The notes under the pieces are model-generated. The model saw nothing but the letters and a program-made list of their open reading frames with translations. It was not told where the DNA came from and ran no database searches. The translations under genes and the position numbers were made by a program. Shown piece by piece: positions 59,537 to 64,000 of a stretch of DNA of 64,000 bases (position 1 is the first letter of the stretch; every line of letters begins with the position of its first letter). The stretch comes from Syncephalis fuscata (taxonomy: Eukaryota; Zoopagomycota; Zoopagomycetes; Zoopagales; Piptocephalidaceae): assembly GCA_025786725.1 (NCBI GenBank), contig JAHLTZ010000004.1:62001-126000 (forward strand), in the 5' to 3' direction.

Positions 59537-62318
59537 ATGGTTAAAGGCACAAACATAGGCAGCAGCGGTGCCAGCGGTGTCTCTAGCACTGCCAGTAGTC
59601 ACCATCACACGAGCAATAGCAACAATAACCACCACCACCACAACAGCAGTAACAACAACTATGCAGGCAATATCCATTATGCGCAGAATGGTGTAGCAGG
59701 TCTCGCTAGCATATCAGGTTTGATGTCTGCCAACAATTTTACTGGGCATCGTCGTGCCGGTAGTAGCGGTGGCAGTAGTATAGGTAACGGTGGCAACGGT
59801 GGCAGTGCAATGCTAGATGCAGCACTTGTGGCTCGAAGAAAACCACGGGTCACAGTAGCAGCTCAAATGGAATATCGTGCACGTCCCAATAGTGTGAACA
59901 ATGCACCGCCACCAGTGTCACAGCCTTCTTCAAACCCATTGGCAGCACGGCCTACATCGGTTACAATGGGTAATCCATCAATGCCAAATGGATTAAATGG
60001 TAGTATGCATCGATATGATATGCATCGTCGTACACCATCAGCACCGCGAGTACAAGGCAGTCTACATCCACAGTCACCGCAATCGCCACGGGTTTCGTCA
60101 AGTTATTTTGCTCCGCATTCACCTACACATTCACCACGATCTGGATCACCCTGTTCACCTGAGTTTATGGTTAATGGTGCTCGTTTGGCAGCAGGCAGCA
60201 TTTATCTAGGAGGTGATGGGTCCGAAATTGACTACGACGGCGATAGAAGCGCCGTCAGTGGTGCTGATATGCTATCGAACCAATTTCGCCATGTAAGAAC
60301 CGGATCGGCTGATGGACTATTCACCCGCACTGTTAAACCAAGTGGAGCACGTGTATCGCGCGGTAATATCATTGAAATTGGCGCATTAGCTTCGAATGCA
60401 ACAGGAAATGTATTTGATCATTATGAATCGGATATTCATGATGAAGTCGACGACAATGAAAATAGCGATGACAATGGAACAGAGGAATCGGATCAAGAAG
60501 ATCTATCTGGAACAGAAGAGAACGACTCTAATGACGATGTAGACGACGTGGATAGCGATCTGGATATCAGTCAAAGGCATACAAATGATATGCAGCAAGA
60601 TTCGCCTCAAAATCGCGCTCGACAAATGCTACAAGGACCATTTTCACGTCCACGTGCCTTTTCAGAAACTGGAAGACAGTCAGATTCAGGCGAGTCGGAG
60701 ATCAGTAATAATACACGACTATCAGCTCGTACCGACATTCCATTGGGTCGTAGTCAGCATTATCCACAGTACAACTTTAATCAGCGGCAAATATCACCGC
60801 CACAGCTACGTTCACAAATTCGAACTCGGCCAAAAAGTATGATTGTTTCAAATAGCAATGCATCCGATGCTTTAATGTCAACTGCAGCAGATGATTTTGA
60901 ATCTGGATCAGCATCGAATGAAGTACTTGAAGCACGAACTACTCGCAAGGTAAATACTGCAATAACTACAGTAAATAAACAATGCTAACATTGACTAGGT
61001 GCTTGATATGGAAATGGCCAATAATCTTTTACAAGAGATTAATAAAACATTGGAACAAGATCTACGTAAAAAGACGGCCGAAGTAGAAGATTTAAAACGT
61101 AAAATGCGCCGGTTAGTACAATAACTATATACTACAATGCATTATTAATATTTGACTGTTTATTAGAGCTAATTTTGAAGACATATTTGGTATTAAAGCT
61201 GGCGAAGAAGGAGAGTCATCGGGTGGCGAGTCGACGTCTGTGCCACTTGAAGGTCTTACGGAAGACGACGTCAACGAAGATGTCCCATTTCAACGGGTAT
61301 GCGCTCTAGTGGAAATTATGCGACGAGAAGCCGTGGCGGCTATCGAGCATATTGCCATTCTACCTGGTGGTCGTGTATTAACTGCTGAGGAACTAGGTGG
61401 GTAGCATTTATTGCAATTTAATAACTATAAACTTATTTGAGCTATACGTATACAGAGGACCCATCTATGGACCAAGTAGAAGCATCACAACTAGGAGCAT
61501 CACGGAGTACAGATAATATTAATGACATGCTAGATCCTACTGAGTCAATGCCGTCTAACTATTCACAATCCACCTCTCCTATGTTGGACCAGTCTACCAC
61601 TCTTAGTACACCTGCCAATAACACTGCCAATCTAGGTCGTATTCGCGATCTAATCAACACACTTGCCCACCGAGCTGTACTCAATATTCAAGATCAGCCT
61701 TCTAGCAACTCTGGGCTATCTTTGTCGGTTCCTGATAACGGCAAACTACTTACAGCGCAGTCTATGCTATCTGGCTCACAGCAAAGTGAAGGCGATGTAA
61801 CTACTATTGTGAGCGAGCTTGAAACACTTTTATTTAACATGACTGCCAGCAATTCAAATAGCAGCGCAAATAACAACAACAGTGAGCACCGTACTACAGC
61901 TACAACACGCAAATCATCTAAAACAGATACTACAACGTCTACGCGATCTAGTACTGGTTCACCACCATCTACTCGTGCAACAACAACAACAACAACATCT
62001 TCACGTACGCCCAATGCTTCTGAAATGCGACGCGGACAAAGTAGCAACCAAACTACAAGTAGCCGAACTACAGAGACAAAACGTCTCTCTGCAGGCAACA
62101 CACTTACCCGTGGATCTAGTATGCGTAACTCATCCTCTACCGCCAATGTATCATCAACACCAGTTTCCCCAACAAATACAAATACAACAACAGGAACAGG
62201 AACGACGTCAGGCTCGGGAACACGCCGTACACCCATCGCGTCAAGAACACGGCCTACTGCTGCTGCATCCGCCGCAAATCGTGTCCCTCCTATGTCGTCG
62301 ACTGCTCGTGCAAAATAA
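59537..62318 (+). CDS. Unrecognised Ser/Asn/Thr-rich protein with short coiled coil
   Basis: Four exons (about 59537-60948, 60999-61109, 61167-61396, 61455-62318). The ATG at 59537 opens MVKGTNIGSSGAS. Low-complexity His/Asn, Ser/Pro and Gly/Ser stretches fill the first 250 residues, with many SP sites (HPQSPQSPRV, SPTHSPRSGSP), suggesting proline-directed phosphorylation. An acidic block (EESDQEDLSGTEENDSNDD) follows. Exon 2 encodes a coiled coil (NNLLQEINKTLEQDLRKKTAEVEDLKRKM). Exons 3 and 4 include short ordered helices (VCALVEIMRREAVAAIEHIA; LGRIRDLINTLAHRAVLNI) and a basic Ser/Thr/Arg tail. I do not recognise the family. The basic, Ser-rich tail and coiled coil would suit a cytoskeletal or septum scaffold, but that is a guess. 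Confidence 0.7.
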
Positions 62319-62522
62319 GTCACTAAACTTTGTGCCTACATTGCTTCATTTATAAACCAATATTTGTAATTTATGGCAACATAAACTTTTATTACAAAAA
62401 GGTCTGCCATTGTACTGCTATGTAACCATGCTTATACACCAGTCTTTATTTTATCGTAAATAAGATCGAATTAACCTGTAATTTTAATTGATGAATGTTT
62501 ATTTTATTGAATATCAAAGCAG

Positions 62523-63522
62523 TTACGATTGTCCAGCCTCCATGGGTTGAATGGCCACTTTCTCGCTTGTATTGGCGAGATAGCCACGATGTTCAAGATT
62601 AGAGTACCATTCTATGCAATAAAGTTAGCTATGTTGCATCATGAATATGCTACCAATTGTATCCACTTACCAACATCACGTTTCTTAGTAGGAAGTGCTT
62701 GTTTGGGCAATTTAATAAATTTCTCTGGATGTAATAAAGCACGAAGACCAAGCGAGTTGTGATAGACACAGCAAATACGGCCACCAATGGCTTCAATGGC
62801 TTTAATTGCTTCACTAGAAGCACGCGACACTTCAATATTCACTGGAGTACGTAATTGCTCTGATCCCTATACATCTAATATAAATGCTTGCTATCTACCA
62901 TTAAACTGCTCAACTACTTACCCGAGCAAGTAGTTGTACGCCATCGGCATTGATATTAACACAACCACTATCGTTTAGCTGCTTCATAGTAATTGTAGCA
63001 CGAGCATCCAAGCGACCAAGATCTATCCATTTTTGCAACTTGTCAAGATTAAGTACGTTGAATTCCTTAGCATGACTAATCAGAAGTTAGAAATACTATT
63101 TATATGTGTAGTGTTAAGGTTACTGCATCTACATACACATTGGTAAAGCCGCGTTTGGGAAACTTTTTTGTAATCGGCGTTTGGCCACCTTCAAAATTTA
63201 GTCGTGGCTTGCCATTGCCCGAACGTGCCTTTTGGCCCTTTTGACCACGACCGCACGTCTTTCCCTTGCCTGAACTACTACCGCGACCAACGCGCTTTAC
63301 CTAAAAGAAAAGAAAAAGACAAAAATAGATTTATAAGTGTTATGATTGCCGTAGATCAATATGCAAAATAATTACCCGTTTAACGGCGCCTGGATTATCG
63401 GCCAATGTATTTAGTGCAATCTTTGTCACTGGCCGAACTGTTGCATAGGATCGTATGCCTAGCACGGCAGGACGTGCTGCAACACCTTTTACGGCGGCAG
63501 CTAAACCCCACAGACAATTCAT
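62523..63522 (-). CDS. Mitochondrial ribosomal protein uL15m
   Basis: Five or so exons. N-terminus [20 protein letters not shown], a basic mitochondrial presequence, then [21 protein letters not shown]. The L15 signature is [22 protein letters not shown], and [18 protein letters not shown] follows with the Gly-rich rRNA-binding loop. Later exons carry [31 protein letters not shown] and [21 protein letters not shown], the typical C-terminal helix of L15. The last exon after the GTAAGT at 62664 supplies [21 protein letters not shown], ending at the TAA 62523-62525. It acts in the large subunit of the mitochondrial ribosome. Length about 280, as in other fungal uL15m. Confidence 0.92.
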
Positions 63523-63993
63523 AACGAATAAAAAAAGAAAGATTAAAATGATGCGATAAATAGCAATAATCGATGCTGGTGTAAAAACTGATTGCAATTA
63601 ATAAAGATTAATTTAATTTGGATTGATTGTAATTGTTGATCCAAGACTTGCCATTATTTAAGCACATCAACTAATGGACTTTCGTACGCTTCGTAATCTA
63701 CTATATACTGTTTTATTTTCTTGTTTTATGCTAAGTATTGCTATTCTATCGGTTGCCTATTGCCTATTGCTATTTTCTTGTTTTACATTACATATTGCTC
63801 TTCTATTGGTTATCTATTGCATATTTCTCTTCTCTTTGTTTCATAATACATACTATTGACCAAATATTTCTATTAAAGCTGGGTGTTTTTAGTCTGCCAT
63901 TTATTATAATAAAACAATAGCGTCATCAAACTTTTATCGCCATTATTTGTATTTTTCTCTGACTTTGTATTTAACCCACCCAATCCAGTCGCC
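63523..63993. other. Intergenic with imperfect tandem repeat
   Basis: Upstream of uL15m (-). A 55-65 bp unit rich in TTCTTGTTTTA...TATTGC...CTATTGC occurs about twice between 63715 and 63840. The small frames through it (63674-63920) follow the repeat and are not accepted. Confidence 0.5.
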
Positions 63994-64000
63994 ATGGATC
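63994..64000 (+). CDS. Possible start of the next gene
   Basis: ATG at 63994 in a good context (cgccATGGATC) at the very edge of the window. Only two codons are visible, so this is a hint only. Confidence 0.2.

Noticed and set aside
61694-62323. 209-codon frame antisense to the 59.5-kb gene
   Set aside because: Shadow of the Ser/Thr-rich coding exon; Val/Asp-rich composition is the mirror image of its codons.
1-64000. tRNA, rRNA, CRISPR, bacterial operon or promoter signals
   Set aside because: I found no convincing tRNA A/B-box pair, rRNA or CRISPR-like array. The short TG/CA repeats are microsatellites. The genome is eukaryotic, so bacterial signals do not apply.

Overview
This window is nuclear DNA of a fungus. 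It is AT-rich and gene-dense, with short spliceosomal introns (about 45-100 bp, GTAAGT-type donors) inside coding regions. Fungal markers are a Chs3-like chitin synthase, a GPI-anchored DUF7707-type wall protein and the Rib7 riboflavin reductase. Complex I, dynactin, EFR3 and a secreted trypsin-like gene are also present. I infer an early-diverging lineage (zygomycete-grade, possibly zoopagomycete), with low confidence; the sequence alone does not fix the species.

Layout. 1-2030: 3' part of a TBC1D5-like Rab-GAP (+). 2.2-9.1 kb: a block rich in secreted or surface proteins, namely a protein kinase with a signal peptide (-), a YcnI/DUF1775 copper-site-like GPI protein (-), a ZIP metal transporter (+) and a decayed trypsin-like protease (-). 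9.67-16.9 kb: a complete, very young Ty3/gypsy LTR retrotransposon (-) whose Pol carries a dUTPase and whose integrase sits in a separate ORF behind two stop codons. 17-20.3 kb: non-coding sequence and a simple-repeat-rich leader. 20.3-26 kb: chitin synthase (+). 26.4-28.3 kb: dynamitin (-). 29.2-29.9 kb: secreted Cys-rich, PLA2-like protein (-). 31.4-35.2 kb: RhoGEF (+). 35.5-36.8 kb: UBXN1-like p97 cofactor (-). 38.5-40.5 kb: F-box protein (+). 40.6-42.6 kb: EME1-like nuclease subunit (-). 42.8-43.9 kb: RIB7 (+). 44.0-45.5 kb: complex I 49-kDa subunit (-). 46.3-49.3 kb: second RhoGEF, a paralogue of the first with identical DH-PH exon sizes (+). 50.7-54.2 kb: EFR3 (+). 54.4-55.1 kb: CIA2/MIP18 (-). 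55.5-56.1 kb: DUF7707 protein (-). 59.5-62.3 kb: unrecognised disordered/coiled-coil protein (+). 62.5-63.5 kb: mitochondrial ribosomal protein uL15m (-).

How the genes relate. Most are unlinked housekeeping genes with no operon logic. Loose themes are cell surface and polarity (chitin synthase, two Rho GEFs, EFR3 plasma-membrane PI4K scaffold, DUF7707), endosome and microtubule traffic (TBC1D5, dynamitin) and mitochondria (NDUFS2, uL15m).

Quality warning. At least nine single-base frameshifts interrupt otherwise intact genes, including complex I and chitin synthase. Eight of the nine are missing bases, often beside short homopolymers. I read most of them as assembly indels. The trypsin-like gene is different: it carries a nonsense codon and a lost catalytic residue and looks truly decayed.
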